A DNA stretch of 64,000 nucleotides from Aquitalea aquatica (GCF_013911085.1 NZ_JACERN010000042.1:248001-312000); one strand, 5' to 3'; shown: positions 48,001 to 57,061, counted from the first letter of the stretch. Notes: generated by a model not told the origin, from the sequence alone. Numbers and translations are program-made.

Positions 48001-48186
48001 GTGATCAGCCATGGCGCCGGTTCCGGCAGCCAGAACGCCATTGGTACCGGGGTGATGGGCGGCATGATCTCCGCCACTGTGCTGGCGATTTTCCTGGTTC
48101 CGGTCTTTTTCGTGGTCATCCGTCGCCGTTTTCCGCCCAAGAAGCGGGCAGATGATATGCACGGCATCAGCAAGGAGGGCCTGTAA
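45043..48186 (+). CDS. acrB: RND multidrug efflux permease (AcrB/MexB type)
   Basis: 1047 residues, the usual HAE-1 length with 12 membrane segments and two large periplasmic loops. Family motifs are [20 protein letters not shown] at the start, [18 protein letters not shown] carrying the paired aspartates of the proton relay in segment 4, and [16 protein letters not shown] in segment 10-11. It exports hydrophobic drugs with proton antiport. Its stop overlaps the start of the outer-membrane gene by one base. Confidence 0.95.
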   Translation: MSKFFIDRPIFAWVIAIVIMLAGLLSIRSLPVSQYPAIAPPQIAINATYPGASAKTVEDSVTQVIEQKMQGIDHLRYMNSTSDDTGAVSITMTFDAGTNPDTAQVQVQNKLQSAMAALPTVVQQQGITVTKSARNFLMVVGFVSEDGSMNGTDLGDYVASNLQDTLSRVNGVGEVSLFGSQYSMRIWLDPNKLNSYQLTTGDVSTAITAQNAQVSAGQLGGLPAKPGQQLNATIVAQTRLSSAEQFGKILLKVNADGSRVLLKDVARIELGAETYRTKALFNGKPATGVAIKLASGANALDTAQAVRNKVAELSAYFPKSVKAVYPYDTTPFVKISIEEVVKTLVEAIGLVFVVMYVFLQNFRATLIPTIAVPVVLLGTFGVMAATGFSINTLTMFGLVLAIGLLVDDAIVVVENVERVMSEEGLPPREATRKSMGQITGALIGIALVLAAVFVPMAFFGGSTGVIYRQFSITVVSSMALSVLVALVLTPALCATLLKPVEKGHGVGHEYTGIFGWFNRTFDRNSERYQGIVARMLKKSLRYMVIYLGIIIAMAVLFMRLPTSFLPEEDQGILFTQVQLPPGATQERTDAALLQVQKHFLADPAVNSLFTVSGFGFAGSGQNMGLGFVQLKPWDQRNRPDLTVKAVAGRAMGAFSQIRDAMIFAFAPPAVMELGNASGFDLQLQDRAGLGHDKLMAARNQLLGMAAKNPLLMAVRPNGLSDNPQYLLDVDHEKANALGVSVADINSTLSTAVGSSYVNDFIDRGRIKKVYLQGDAPYRMSPEDLGNWYVRNSSGSMVPFSAFASSHWGFGSPRLERYNGQSSVEIQGSPAAGVSTGTAMSEMENMIKQLPAGIGYEWTGLSYEERLSGSQAPALYAISLLIVFLCLAALYESWSIPFSVMMVVPLGVIGALLAASVRGLSNDVYFQVGLLTTIGLASKNAILIVEFAKEQQEHGKELIAATMEAVRMRLRPILMTSLAFILGILPLVISHGAGSGSQNAIGTGVMGGMISATVLAIFLVPVFFVVIRRRFPPKKRADDMHGISKEGL

Positions 48187-49625
48187 TGTCCCGATTCATC
48201 AAGCTATGCAGCCTGTCGCTGTTGGCGACGGCACTGGCCGGCTGCTCGCTGATCCCGCAATATCAGCAGCCCGCGTCGCCGGTAGCGGCGCAATGGCCGA
48301 GCGGCCCGGCCTATCTGGGGGTGCCAGCCGCCAAGGCTGGCAGCACATCGGCTGACCAGCTGGCCTGGCAGCAGTTTTTTACCGATCCTGCCATGCGGCA
48401 GCTGATCACACTGGCGCTGGAGAATAACCGCGATCTGCGTGTGGCAGCATTGAATATCGAAGCGGCACGCGCGCAGTATCAAATCACCAAGGCTGATCTG
48501 TTCCCGTCTGTCAGCGCCAGTGGCAGTGGCAGCAACCAGCGGGTGTCTGCCAACTCCAGTTCCACCGGCAGTGCTTACCTCAGCCACAGCTATAGCGCCG
48601 GCATCGGCTTCAGCGCTTACGAGCTGGATGTGTTCGGCCGCTTGTCCAGCCTGAAACAGCAGGCGCTGGAAAACTACTTCTCGCTGGAGGAAACCCGCCG
48701 CAGTACGCAGATGTCGCTGGTGGCGGAAGTGGCCAATGCCTACCTGACCCTGCTGGCAGACCGGCAGCACTTGCAGGTGGCGCAGAACACACTCAAGTCG
48801 CAGCAGGCTTCGTACGAGCTGACCCGGCGCAAGCTGGAGGTGGGCGCAGCAACCGAGCTGGATCTGAGCGATGCCGACTCGACCGTGCAGTCAGCACTGG
48901 CCGACCAGGCCAGCTATCAGCGACAGGTAGCGCAGGATGAAAACGCGCTGACCTTGCTGGTGGGGAGCAGTATTCCGCCGGGCATCCTGCAAGGTGGCGA
49001 ACTGGAAACCCAAAGCCGGCTTGCCGACTTGCCGGCTGGTCTGCCGTCCGAGCTGCTGCAGCGCCGTCCGGATATTTTGGCAGCGGAGCACGACCTGAAA
49101 GCGGCCAATGCCAATATCGGTGCGGCGCGGGCGAAGTTTTTCCCCAGCATCAGCCTGACCGCCAGTGCTGGCGCCAGCTCCAGCAATCTGTCCGATCTGT
49201 TCAAGGCCGGCAGTGGTACTTGGTCGTTCAGCCCGTCGATTAATCTGCCCATCTTCAATGCCGGCAGCCTGAGCGCCAATCTGGAATCAGCCAAAGTGGC
49301 GCGAGACATCTCGCTGGCCAAGTATGAAAAGGCTATCCAGACTGCTTTTGGCGAGGTGGCCGATGCGCTGGCGGTGCGTGGCACGGTGGGCACCCAGTTG
49401 CGGGCACAGCAGGCGCTGGTGCAGTCCAGCCAACGCAGCCTGCAGCTGTCGGAAGCCCGTTTCAAGGTGGGGGTGGATAGCTACCTCACCTTGCTGGTGG
49501 CACAGCGCAGTCTGTATTCGGCGCAGCAAAACCTGATCAGCACCCGCTTGTCGCAGGCATCCAATCTGGTGACCTTGTACAAGGTGCTGGGCGGCGGCTG
49601 GCAAGCGCCGGAGCAGGGCAGCTAA
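48186..49625 (+). CDS. oprM: Outer-membrane efflux lipoprotein (OprM/NodT family)
   Basis: 479 residues. The lipobox LAGC puts the lipidated cysteine at residue 20. The TolC-fold repeats are seen as [23 protein letters not shown] and [35 protein letters not shown], the OprM-family signature. It forms the outer-membrane channel of the RND pump. A hairpin without T-tract (49631-49657, GGCCGCC/GGCGGCC with an inner TGCC/GGCA) follows the stop. Confidence 0.94.
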   Translation: MSRFIKLCSLSLLATALAGCSLIPQYQQPASPVAAQWPSGPAYLGVPAAKAGSTSADQLAWQQFFTDPAMRQLITLALENNRDLRVAALNIEAARAQYQITKADLFPSVSASGSGSNQRVSANSSSTGSAYLSHSYSAGIGFSAYELDVFGRLSSLKQQALENYFSLEETRRSTQMSLVAEVANAYLTLLADRQHLQVAQNTLKSQQASYELTRRKLEVGAATELDLSDADSTVQSALADQASYQRQVAQDENALTLLVGSSIPPGILQGGELETQSRLADLPAGLPSELLQRRPDILAAEHDLKAANANIGAARAKFFPSISLTASAGASSSNLSDLFKAGSGTWSFSPSINLPIFNAGSLSANLESAKVARDISLAKYEKAIQTAFGEVADALAVRGTVGTQLRAQQALVQSSQRSLQLSEARFKVGVDSYLTLLVAQRSLYSAQQNLISTRLSQASNLVTLYKVLGGGWQAPEQGS

Positions 49626-49630
49626 GCAAA

Positions 49631-49657
49631 GGCCGCCGTGCCTACGGCATGGCGGCC
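49631..49657 (+). terminator. Strong hairpin after the efflux operon
   Basis: An 11-bp interrupted stem without a T-run. It may stabilise the efflux message or act as a weak terminator before the TetR gene. Confidence 0.45.
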
Positions 49658-49715
49658 TCTGGCAATACTCCAAAGGCCGGGCAATGTACCCGGCCATGAT
49701 TCCGGTGATGACACG

Positions 49716-50366
49716 ATGGCACGCAAGACCAAAGAAGAAGCAGATAAAACCCGACACCTGTTGCTGGATGCTGCGGAGCAGCTGTTCTGGGAGCATGGTG
49801 TCAGCAAGACCACGCTGGCTGGCATTGCCGCACACGCCGGCCTGACTCGTGGCGCCATTTACTGGCACTTCGATAACAAGTCCGACCTGTTCAACGCCAT
49901 GTGCGAACGGGCCTTTCCTCAGTTCGAAGAAATGATGCAGGCGCTGCTAGTTGAAGACCACCGCCCGGGGCTGACCCCGGCACAGCGCTTGTGGCAACAC
50001 AGCTGTGGTGTGTTGCAGCTGGTAACCACCAGCCAGCGCGTCGCCCGCGTGGTGGGCATCATCAATTTGCGCTGCGAATTTGTCGGCGAAATGCAGAACT
50101 CCTATCTGCTGGATCGTTCCTGGCTGATGGAAAAGGTGGGCAATCTACACGCCATGCTGAGTCAGGCGGCGGAAAGAGGGCAGGTCAGGCCGGGTATCGA
50201 TCTCGCCTGCGCCTCCGGCTGCCTGCATTCGATGATTTGCGGGCTGGTCGACAGCTGGATGCTCAACCCCCAGGTGGTCGACCTGGAAAATCACTGCGCG
50301 CAGCTGCTGACCCCGTTTTTTGCCGGGGTGTTTGTTGACGATTGCTGGCTACCTGCCCCGCAGTGA
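49716..50366 (+). CDS. TetR/AcrR-family repressor
   Basis: 216 residues. The N-terminal TetR helix-turn-helix (LLDAAEQLFWEHGVSKTTLAGIAAHAGLTRGAIYWHFDNK, about residues 17-55) matches AcrR/TtgR, including GAIYWHF. The C-terminal helical domain should bind a drug. It lies just downstream of the efflux operon on the same strand, so it probably represses that operon. The ATG at 49716 opens at MARKTKEE, the AcrR-type N-terminus. Confidence 0.92.
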   Translation: MARKTKEEADKTRHLLLDAAEQLFWEHGVSKTTLAGIAAHAGLTRGAIYWHFDNKSDLFNAMCERAFPQFEEMMQALLVEDHRPGLTPAQRLWQHSCGVLQLVTTSQRVARVVGIINLRCEFVGEMQNSYLLDRSWLMEKVGNLHAMLSQAAERGQVRPGIDLACASGCLHSMICGLVDSWMLNPQVVDLENHCAQLLTPFFAGVFVDDCWLPAPQ

Positions 50367-50511
50367 AGCGCAGTATCTGATTTTCCCTTTTGCGCAATAC
50401 TGACTACACTGTCATGGCCATGGCGCAGCTGTCTTATCGGCCAGCTGTGGGCGCTCTGGAATCAGCGGCCGGAGGCCCAGCCAGGCAGTCGTTTCTGTCA
50501 GAGAGTACATC

Positions 50512-51909
50512 ATGTTTAAAAAAATATTAGGCGGATTGCTTGGTCGGGGAGAGTCCGTAGCGAATAGTGCACCACCACCGGTGCAGCCCGTTGCGCTTGA
50601 TGATGGGGCCACTCAGGCAACGCCCTTCAAGCTGCCACAGACACTGGGCTTTGTTTCGCACCAGCCCATTCAGGATCAGTCGCAGCGCATTGTTGCCTAC
50701 GAATTCGCGGTCAAGGAAAGTGTCGCGGTAGCCCGGCCGGCGGCCAGTCGCCGGAGCTTCGATCAGCTGCTATTCAACACACTGAAAAATATGAATATAT
50801 TCCGCCTGCTGGCTTATCGGCGGGCATTCATTCATGTCTCACTGGCCTCGCTGGATGATTTGTTGCAACAGGAGCTGCCGGCAGCCAGCGCCATTTATTT
50901 GCTGGAGCTGTTGGATGGTGAGCAACTGGCCGATACGGTAATGCCGCAGCTGGATGCACTGCGCGCTGCCGGGCTGCGCTTTGCCGTGGAGCCGGCGCGC
51001 TATGGCACGGCTCCGGCTGCGCTGGCACTGTATCAGCGTGTGGATTACATGGTGCTGGATTTCGCCGCACCCAATACGCGGGCGCTGTTTCCCTTGCTGG
51101 AACAATTGCCACAGCGTTATCCGCAAATGCGCTGGCTGGCCCGCAATATCAATACCGCCGAAGAGCTGGCACTATGCCGCCACTCCCCCAATAGCGATCG
51201 CTTTGCCTTGTTTCATGGCTCTTATCTGTCGGTCGCACAAAACCGGGTCAGCCAGAAAGAAGGCGCGAGCCAGGGACGGGTGCTGGAAATCATGCGCCTG
51301 TTGCGCGCCAATGCGCCGGTGGCGGAGATTGAAGCCCAGTTCAAGCTGGATTCGCTATTGCTGTTCAAGCTGCTGCGCTTTGTCAATTCGCCTATCAATG
51401 GCTTGTCACGCAAGATCCAGACCATCGATGAGGGGTTGATGCTGCTGGGGCGCAGCGCCCTATTCAAATGGCTGTCGTTATTACTGTTCACCTCGGATAG
51501 TGATGGTGGTGCCACCTTGTCACTGCTGGAAAAGTCGCTGATCCGCGCCCACTTCATGGAAGAATTGGGCATTATCCGTGGTAACAAGCTGGAAGCCGAG
51601 CATCTGTTTCTGACCGGCATGTTTTCCCTGCTGGGTGATTTGCTCAACCTGACTCTGGCCGAGGCGCTGGAGCCGCTGGATCTGCCTTTCATGATTTCCG
51701 ACGCGCTGCTGCAGCAAAAGGGATTGTTTGCCGCCCCCCTGCAGCTGGCCCAGGCTTGCGAGCAGGATGACGGCGAACGCATCACCAGCTTGGCCGAGCA
51801 AATGGATGTCGACCTTGATCAGGTCAGTAGCGTGTATATGGAAGCCGTGGTGTGGGCGCAAGAAGTACTAAGCGAAAGCGAAGTGCAAAGCAATGTGGAA
51901 GGGGTGTAG
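50512..51909 (+). CDS. EAL (degenerate) plus HDOD signalling protein, YuxH type
   Basis: 465 residues. After a proline-rich linker (to about 45), an EAL-like domain covers about 45-240 but has AYEFAVKE where active enzymes carry ExLxR, and further catalytic acids are missing, so it is probably not a phosphodiesterase. An HDOD domain follows at about 255-420 (RLLRANAPVAEIEAQFKLDSLLLFKLLRFVNSP). This EAL-HDOD combination is the YuxH group. Such proteins usually act as protein-interaction or c-di-GMP-binding elements in motility or adhesion. It is a lone gene. Confidence 0.87.
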   Translation: MFKKILGGLLGRGESVANSAPPPVQPVALDDGATQATPFKLPQTLGFVSHQPIQDQSQRIVAYEFAVKESVAVARPAASRRSFDQLLFNTLKNMNIFRLLAYRRAFIHVSLASLDDLLQQELPAASAIYLLELLDGEQLADTVMPQLDALRAAGLRFAVEPARYGTAPAALALYQRVDYMVLDFAAPNTRALFPLLEQLPQRYPQMRWLARNINTAEELALCRHSPNSDRFALFHGSYLSVAQNRVSQKEGASQGRVLEIMRLLRANAPVAEIEAQFKLDSLLLFKLLRFVNSPINGLSRKIQTIDEGLMLLGRSALFKWLSLLLFTSDSDGGATLSLLEKSLIRAHFMEELGIIRGNKLEAEHLFLTGMFSLLGDLLNLTLAEALEPLDLPFMISDALLQQKGLFAAPLQLAQACEQDDGERITSLAEQMDVDLDQVSSVYMEAVVWAQEVLSESEVQSNVEGV

Positions 51910-51977
51910 CGCAAGCCTCCGCCCTTGACCCATCACGGGTGATGGCGGAGGAGGCCGCTAGCGTTATCAACGGGGCA

Positions 51978-53162
51978 CTAGCCGGGTGAGCGCTTGCCAG
52001 GCTTGCTCCAGTTAACGGTAGCCTGGTGCCGGTCGTCATCTTCGGTATGCAGGTAGCGTCGGGTGGTTTCAATCTGTGAATGGCGCAGATTCTGACTGAC
52101 CGTCAGCAGTGGCAGGCCGGCCTCCAGCTGATGCGAAGCCGAACTGTGCCGCAGCCAGTGCGTGGTGGCGTGTTCCAGATTGCCAGCAATCTGGCTGTGA
52201 CCGCAGGCCCTGGCATCATCAGCCGCAGATTTCATGATCGCCTTGATGATTTTGTACAGCGAATCGGCGCTGATTGCAGCCATTTCCCCATATACGCTGC
52301 AAACCAGCGGCGTGGCTTCGGCCGGCGAGGGCAGGGGAGTCAGCCCCAGAAAATTGCGATAGCGTTGCAAGGCTGCCAGCAGGGCAGCCGGCACCGGCAC
52401 CAGCCCCTCCTTGTCACCTTTGCCCGTCACCCGAAACCACCAGTTGCCCCGGATCAGCCGTATGTCTGCCATGCGTGCTGCCGGAATTTCGCGCAAGCGC
52501 GCAGCGGTGTAGTAGTACAGCGAAATAATCCACAAGGCCCGCTCCGCATGGCGCTTTTCCCGCTCGGTTTCTGCGGGCAGGGTCTCCAGCCAGTTAAACA
52601 GAAAATCGATGGTTTCCTTCTCCAGCAGGCGCTCATCATGGATGGCCCGGGCATCGGGTGAGCGCCCACGCTTGAGTGCAAACGGGTTGTGGCGCAGATA
52701 ACCAGCCTCAACCAGATAGCGGAACAGATTGGCCAGAATAACCTGAGCCTGCAGGCAGGACGATTCCGACAAGCCGTGCTTGTGCGGCGACCACTTGGCA
52801 AAGGGTTTCCAGTCTGGATGGCTGCGCGGCCGGGTTGGTCCGCACCAGCTGACATCCGGGTTACGCAGAAATTCGCGATATTCCAGTACATCATCGCGAT
52901 TGACATCCGACAGATTCTTGCCCCGCTTGATGGACGCCCACAACAAAAAGCGTTCGGCCTCCTTTCGATACGAATCCAGCGTGCGCGGCCGGTTGCGGTA
53001 TTCCTTAAGCCAGGTGCGCACCGCCTCGACATCGGAATCGGCATCGATCAGGCAGGCACCTTGCTGACGGTTCCAACCATGGGTTGCCGCAGGCTGCAAT
53101 CCAGCCGAGCCGGTAGCGTCCGACTGATCATCTGGCTCAATAATCAAGGCAGGGAAGCTCAA
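51978..53162 (-). CDS. Tyrosine recombinase / phage-type integrase
   Basis: 394 residues from a TTG at 53162 that has GGAG 7 bases upstream; a GTG at 53294 would give 438 but lacks a site. The N-terminal SAM-like core-binding domain (RPRTLDSYRKEAERFLLWA) precedes the catalytic domain with ARLREI (first arginine), HWLRHSSASH (second motif) and the nucleophile tyrosine in TTRRYLHTEDD. It is XerC-like but has extra N-terminal sequence. It lies about 0.8 kb left of the dif core, outside the prophage, and is not needed for inovirus integration. It may be a fixed host recombinase or the relic of an earlier element. Confidence 0.85.
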   Translation of the reverse strand: MSFPALIIEPDDQSDATGSAGLQPAATHGWNRQQGACLIDADSDVEAVRTWLKEYRNRPRTLDSYRKEAERFLLWASIKRGKNLSDVNRDDVLEYREFLRNPDVSWCGPTRPRSHPDWKPFAKWSPHKHGLSESSCLQAQVILANLFRYLVEAGYLRHNPFALKRGRSPDARAIHDERLLEKETIDFLFNWLETLPAETEREKRHAERALWIISLYYYTAARLREIPAARMADIRLIRGNWWFRVTGKGDKEGLVPVPAALLAALQRYRNFLGLTPLPSPAEATPLVCSVYGEMAAISADSLYKIIKAIMKSAADDARACGHSQIAGNLEHATTHWLRHSSASHQLEAGLPLLTVSQNLRHSQIETTRRYLHTEDDDRHQATVNWSKPGKRSPG

Positions 53163-53859
53163 ACAATCACTCCAGCGCCTGGGAAAGCCGACAATTGCAT
53201 GGCGATTAATTTGCAATAAAACATTTAAATAAATATCAACATTATGTGGATAATGGTGAATTATAACCAGTTTTTTGCCCGCTTGCCTGCTCACTTCAGG
53301 TATGTCATTTCACAGCAATCACCACACCTTCCGGCCTACTATCGCAAGGAGCTCCCCGCAGGGGAGGTGTGGTCAGCAGCGCCCTGTCCACATCGTTCGC
53401 TTGCATTGCCATTACCGCCGGAGGCCAAGACTCGGTGACTCATTCGCCGTGGCAGTGGCTGGTGGCTTGGCTTGTATTATCATGCCCGCTGGCACACATG
53501 GCTGTGGAAGCTATCTCCGCATCGGGCGTGCAGCCCTGCGTCGAATAAGCACGAGTCGGCTCCCGGACCATTCACTGGCCGCCACTGATCGTGCCATCCA
53601 TCCGTACGCAGCTTACAAGCCTGCCTATGTGTAGTCCGGCCCATTGAAATCTTGTGCACGGATATCTCCACAGCAGCCTCTGCGCTTCAACTCGGCACTC
53701 ATCATGCACGAGCGCATCATGCCGGGATGAGCTAATCACAATAGTAAGGACAGTGCATGCCGGTTCGAGCTGTTAGACACCGAACCATGCATTCCAATCC
53801 TGCCTTTAGGTAACTGACGCCGAGTTCATTACTGCGCAGCCATACTTCAGGATGCAGTC
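53163..53859. other. Non-coding host DNA between recombinase and dif
   Basis: About 700 bases with only short, low-quality frames. I see no RNA gene. The right end leads into the heptamer tandem repeat next to the prophage junction. Confidence 0.5.
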
Positions 53860-54330
53860 TCACCGCACGAGCCACGAGCCACGAGCCACGAGCCACGAGC
53901 CACGAGCCACGAGCCACGAGCCACAATAACAGCATATTTGACATAATATATAATCATTAGCTAATGCACCTGCACTGCTTACGCTAGGCAATGCAGTCAT
54001 CGTTATCAGCATCAGGCTGCCTAGTATTGCCATCACCGGCACGAGTGCTTGGCCGCCCTGCTTCTCTCGTGCCTGCCTGAAATCCCGCCAAACCTCCCGT
54101 TTTTCCTCGCTTTTTTCACGTTCTTCTTGCGCTGCGGCGATGATTCTCATGGGGTCAATGCCTAGTGCTTTTGCCACTACAAGGCAGTGGTAATCGTCCA
54201 TTACTGACCCGCCTGCCATGTACCGGCTTATGTTTTGTTGGTTCGTTTTTAGCGCTTTTGCCAGGGCGTAATCCGATTCCACTCCTAGCTTTTCTTTTGC
54301 TTCTTTCAGGTAGTCGATTGATTTCTTCAT
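53860..54330 (-). CDS. Phage helix-turn-helix regulator (DUF3693-like), chimeric 3' end
   Basis: 156 residues as read in the chromosome. The N-terminal part (YLKEAKEKLGVESDYALAKAL, then TNQQNISRYMAGGSVMDDY) is a Cro/CI-type helix-turn-helix of the DUF3693 kind found in inoviruses. A hydrophobic segment follows near residues 95-120. AAGGAGGG precedes the ATG at 54330. From residue about 126 the frame runs through the attL core into host heptamer repeats, ending in repeated GSWLVAR. In the excised circle the frame instead continues with KQRLRKNRIRRN and stops at 61863-61865. It is the probable repressor of the rightward genes and faces three shared operators. Confidence 0.8.
   Translation of the reverse strand: MKKSIDYLKEAKEKLGVESDYALAKALKTNQQNISRYMAGGSVMDDYHCLVVAKALGIDPMRIIAAAQEEREKSEEKREVWRDFRQAREKQGGQALVPVMAILGSLMLITMTALPSVSSAGALANDYILCQICCYCGSWLVARGSWLVARGSWLVR
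53866..53921. repeat. Tandem heptamer CACGAGC, eight copies
   Basis: Eight uninterrupted copies of CACGAGC cover 53866-53921, plus a partial CAC, ending 14 bases before the left dif core. Seven-base units keep cycling through frames; in the overlapping leftward gene they read as repeated GSWLVAR. The array is on the host side of the junction. Confidence 0.9.
53936..53963. other. Left attachment site (attL): XerD arm, centre, phage-type XerC arm
   Basis: The XerD-type arm ATTTGACATAA and centre TATATA equal those at the right end. The third part, ATCATTAGCTA, departs from a XerC arm, as expected for a phage-derived half-site. Confidence 0.82.
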
Positions 54331-54344
54331 TCTGCCCTCCTTTT

Positions 54345-54398
54345 ACATAGGCTTGTGTGCAACATAGGACTGTGTCTATAGTGCACACAGGCTTATGT
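54345..54398. promoter_or_regulatory. Three ACATA-N4-TGTGT operators of the phage control region
   Basis: Copies are at 54345-54358 and 54362-54375 (direct) and 54385-54398 (inverted), centres 17 and 23 bases apart. They fill the short gap between the leftward regulator and the rightward early genes, as in CTX-phage and lambda-type switches. Confidence 0.65.
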
Positions 54399-54600
54399 GT
54401 AGTCACTGATATGTGTTGATTATAGAGGAGGCTCGGACATGCAAGTAAATCGTTTCTGTTCCGGTCGCTGGCGCTGTCATGGCCATTGCCTCATGTCCAC
54501 CCTTCCAGGTCGTTTTGTAAGCCTTACCGGTTTTGTCATCAGAGGTGTTCATCTCCAAGTCGGATGCACTGCGCCCCTGAATCATTCTGAGGAAATAGCC

Positions 54601-54957
54601 ATGCTCGTAATCGAAGTTGAACGCGCCGACGTGCAAGAGCGCACCGGCACCCGTGATAACGGTCAACCGTGGAAAATCCGCAACCAAGTCGTTTACGCCC
54701 ACATGTTTGATGCGGAATCCGGCCAGCTGAAACGCTACCCGACTGAGGTAAAGCTGCGCCTGGTTGACGATGCCAAACCGTACCAACCGGGCTTCTACAT
54801 GCTGTCCCCCACTTCCATTTTCAGTGATCGCTACGATGCGCTGGCTGTGGATGCGCACCTAGTTACGGTTGAGGAGTACATGAAGGCCACCGCAATGGCC
54901 ATCAGCCAGCGTATCCCTAAAGAGCCTACTCAAGCTCAAGCCAAGGTGGCTGGCTAA
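54601..54957 (+). CDS. Phage ssDNA-binding protein (gene V-like)
   Basis: 118 residues, matching the inovirus helix-destabilising protein family that coats the packaged strand. Landmarks are MLVIEVERADVQERTGTRDNGQPW at the start and the VYAHMFDAESGQLKRYPTEVKL beta core. The ATG at 54601 has GAGGAAA 7 bases upstream. The frame stays open upstream to an ATG at 54439 with an even stronger GAGGAGG site, which would add 54 residues; the added part resembles no family extension, so I prefer 54601. Confidence 0.82.
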   Translation: MLVIEVERADVQERTGTRDNGQPWKIRNQVVYAHMFDAESGQLKRYPTEVKLRLVDDAKPYQPGFYMLSPTSIFSDRYDALAVDAHLVTVEEYMKATAMAISQRIPKEPTQAQAKVAG

Positions 54958-54959
54958 TC

Positions 54960-55175
54960 ATGAATGCTGCGCCCAATCTCCCGGAAATCATGCCGCACAG
55001 CCCCATGTTTTGGGACTGGCACCGTGTCCAATTTATGGATCTCACTGCATCGGAAAAGGTCGAGTTGGAGCGATTGGGCGCTGACTTCTTTGAATATGCA
55101 CCTGAACAGCTTGCTATCTACCGGACCCCTAAGGGTCTGACGTTCCTGACCCCTATCGAGTTCGTAGAGGTCTGA
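54960..55175 (+). CDS. Small phage protein of unknown function
   Basis: 71 residues, acidic, starting 2 bases after the ssDNA-binding gene and ending just before Rep. It contains FMDLTASEKVELERLGADFF and no membrane segment. Many inoviruses carry a similar small ORF at this place. Its function is not known. Confidence 0.7.
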   Translation: MNAAPNLPEIMPHSPMFWDWHRVQFMDLTASEKVELERLGADFFEYAPEQLAIYRTPKGLTFLTPIEFVEV

Positions 55176-55176
55176 T

Positions 55177-56916
55177 ATGTCTATTGCCCAGCTGCTCGTT
55201 CCTAACAAGGCCTATCTCAAGCCGTTTCTGGCTGGCCTGCCGTCTGCCCTGTCTGACGACATCGCTGACGAGTGGAATGCGCGCCTGGTCAAACCCGCTA
55301 CTGTGTCTTCATGGCTCCGTAGCGCTCCGGCTAATAGCTGGCTCAAGTTCACGACTGAGGCAATCCGTTCTATTGGTGTGCCTCGTTCTCTCTACCTTGA
55401 TGAAGCTGATATCGATGCAAAGGCAAAGGCGTTATCTCGGCATACGAGTTGGTTGCGGCGGTCCGGCGCTTCACTTGCTGACGTACAAGCGTTGGCCGGG
55501 CTCTACCATCTTCACCTACCGGACTGGACAAAAAAGCCCCACACGACAGATTCAGTCTGGGCCCGTGCCTGTGACTTGGCATTCTGGAAGCGCCAGATTA
55601 GGGCGGTTCATTCTCGTCTTGCTGAGCGAGGAGCCATTATTGCCGGACGTGTGCATAATCGCGCCGGGTTATACGCCTCAGACGACCAAGTAAAGCGCAC
55701 GATCCAGCGCAAGCGTCGCTCCGCACAAGTCCTTGCTAATCAGCTCGTCATCAATGAGTTGGGGCAGGAATACAGCCTTGCTGATCTCGCTGCACTTTCA
55801 CCGGCCAATCCTTTGATCCGTCGTGCTGAGCTGATGGTTCGCCTTCGCGGCTTCGAAACCATCGCCAAGCAACAGGGCCATGCCTGTGATTTCTTCACTG
55901 TGACATGCCCCGGTAGCTATCACCCTCGGCTGTCCAAAACCGGCCAGCTTAATCCGAACTATCAGCCAGGCATTGGCCCGCGTGAGGCGCAAGCGCACCT
56001 GCAGAAAGTCTGGTCACGTGCCAGGGCAAAGCTCCACCGCAAGGGCATTCGCATGTACGGGTTCCGTGTTGCTGAGCCACATCACGACGGTACCCCGCAT
56101 TGGCACATGGTGCTGTTCTTCAATGAGGCTGACCGCCGTGATATCCGTAAAGTGCTGCGCTCTTATGCGCTCCAGGTCAATCCATCCGAGCGAGGTGCCT
56201 GGCGTCGCCGCTGCACTTTTAAAAAGATTGACCTGCTCAATGGCTCGGCCTGTGGTTACGTCGCCAAATACATCTGCAAAAACGTGGATGGCCGCAAAGC
56301 GGACTCTCTCGCCCTGGGCGAATTTGACCATGAATCGAATCCCAATAATCCGGCTCTGCTACATGAAACTGCCATCCGTGTTGAGTCCTGGGCAAAGTGG
56401 GGCATTCGTCAGTTTCAGCAGATAGGCTGTGCGCCGGTCACTGTTTGGCGTGAGCTTCGTCGTCTTGATGCCACTGAGCAGCGTTCCGAGCTGGCCGACA
56501 TCATTACCGCGACGCAAGCCAGCGACTGGGCCGGCTACGTGATGCTCCAGGGCGGCCCCTTTGCCTCCCGCAAAGAGCTGGCCGCAGCCCTGTATTCCGA
56601 GCCGGTCACAAATCGCTATGGCGAAGAGTCTGCCACTGCAAAAGGTGTCGATGCCTTCGGCGTCATCGCCATTTCAAGGATTCACACCTGGACAATCTCT
56701 CATCCTCTTTTTGGTGCAGCCGCCCATGGCCACCGCACGGAGGAGGACGGCCATGGCGGCGCAAGCCGCCCTTGGACTCGTATCACTAACTGTACGCACC
56801 AGCAGCAGTCGGTTTCTAGAATTTCTCATCGGGAAGCGCTCCTGGACGAAATTGACTCCTCTGATCCTTTTGAATCCTCGCTTATTACTCATTGGCCACC
56901 ACCATGGATGCAATAA
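55177..56916 (+). CDS. Rolling-circle replication initiator (HUH endonuclease, gpA-like)
   Basis: 579 residues. The HUH motif is PHWHMVLFF near residue 307, and the catalytic tyrosine motif is YVAKYICKN near 361, giving a HUH-type replication initiator of the P2 gpA-like (phage replication gene A) group. It nicks the plus-strand origin to start rolling-circle replication. Most inoviruses instead encode a M13 pII or RstA-type Rep, so this module is of a less common type. It follows the small ORF by one base. The serine-rich C-terminal tail has no motif I recognise. Confidence 0.85.
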   Translation: MSIAQLLVPNKAYLKPFLAGLPSALSDDIADEWNARLVKPATVSSWLRSAPANSWLKFTTEAIRSIGVPRSLYLDEADIDAKAKALSRHTSWLRRSGASLADVQALAGLYHLHLPDWTKKPHTTDSVWARACDLAFWKRQIRAVHSRLAERGAIIAGRVHNRAGLYASDDQVKRTIQRKRRSAQVLANQLVINELGQEYSLADLAALSPANPLIRRAELMVRLRGFETIAKQQGHACDFFTVTCPGSYHPRLSKTGQLNPNYQPGIGPREAQAHLQKVWSRARAKLHRKGIRMYGFRVAEPHHDGTPHWHMVLFFNEADRRDIRKVLRSYALQVNPSERGAWRRRCTFKKIDLLNGSACGYVAKYICKNVDGRKADSLALGEFDHESNPNNPALLHETAIRVESWAKWGIRQFQQIGCAPVTVWRELRRLDATEQRSELADIITATQASDWAGYVMLQGGPFASRKELAAALYSEPVTNRYGEESATAKGVDAFGVIAISRIHTWTISHPLFGAAAHGHRTEEDGHGGASRPWTRITNCTHQQQSVSRISHREALLDEIDSSDPFESSLITHWPPPWMQ

Positions 56917-57061
56917 CCGTAGTAATGAATACGGCGTTTCAATCGGGTTTTATTGCCCCTGTCACGTTTTATTGTTTTGGTCTGATGATTTCCGCCATGA
57001 AGAGTGGAATTCAAAAGATGTAACCCCCGTAGTGCCTTTTAAACCTGTAAGGAGTTTTGAA

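Noticed and set aside
53866-53921. Possible CRISPR array
   Set aside because: The repeat unit is 7 bases with no spacers and no cas genes; it is a simple tandem repeat.
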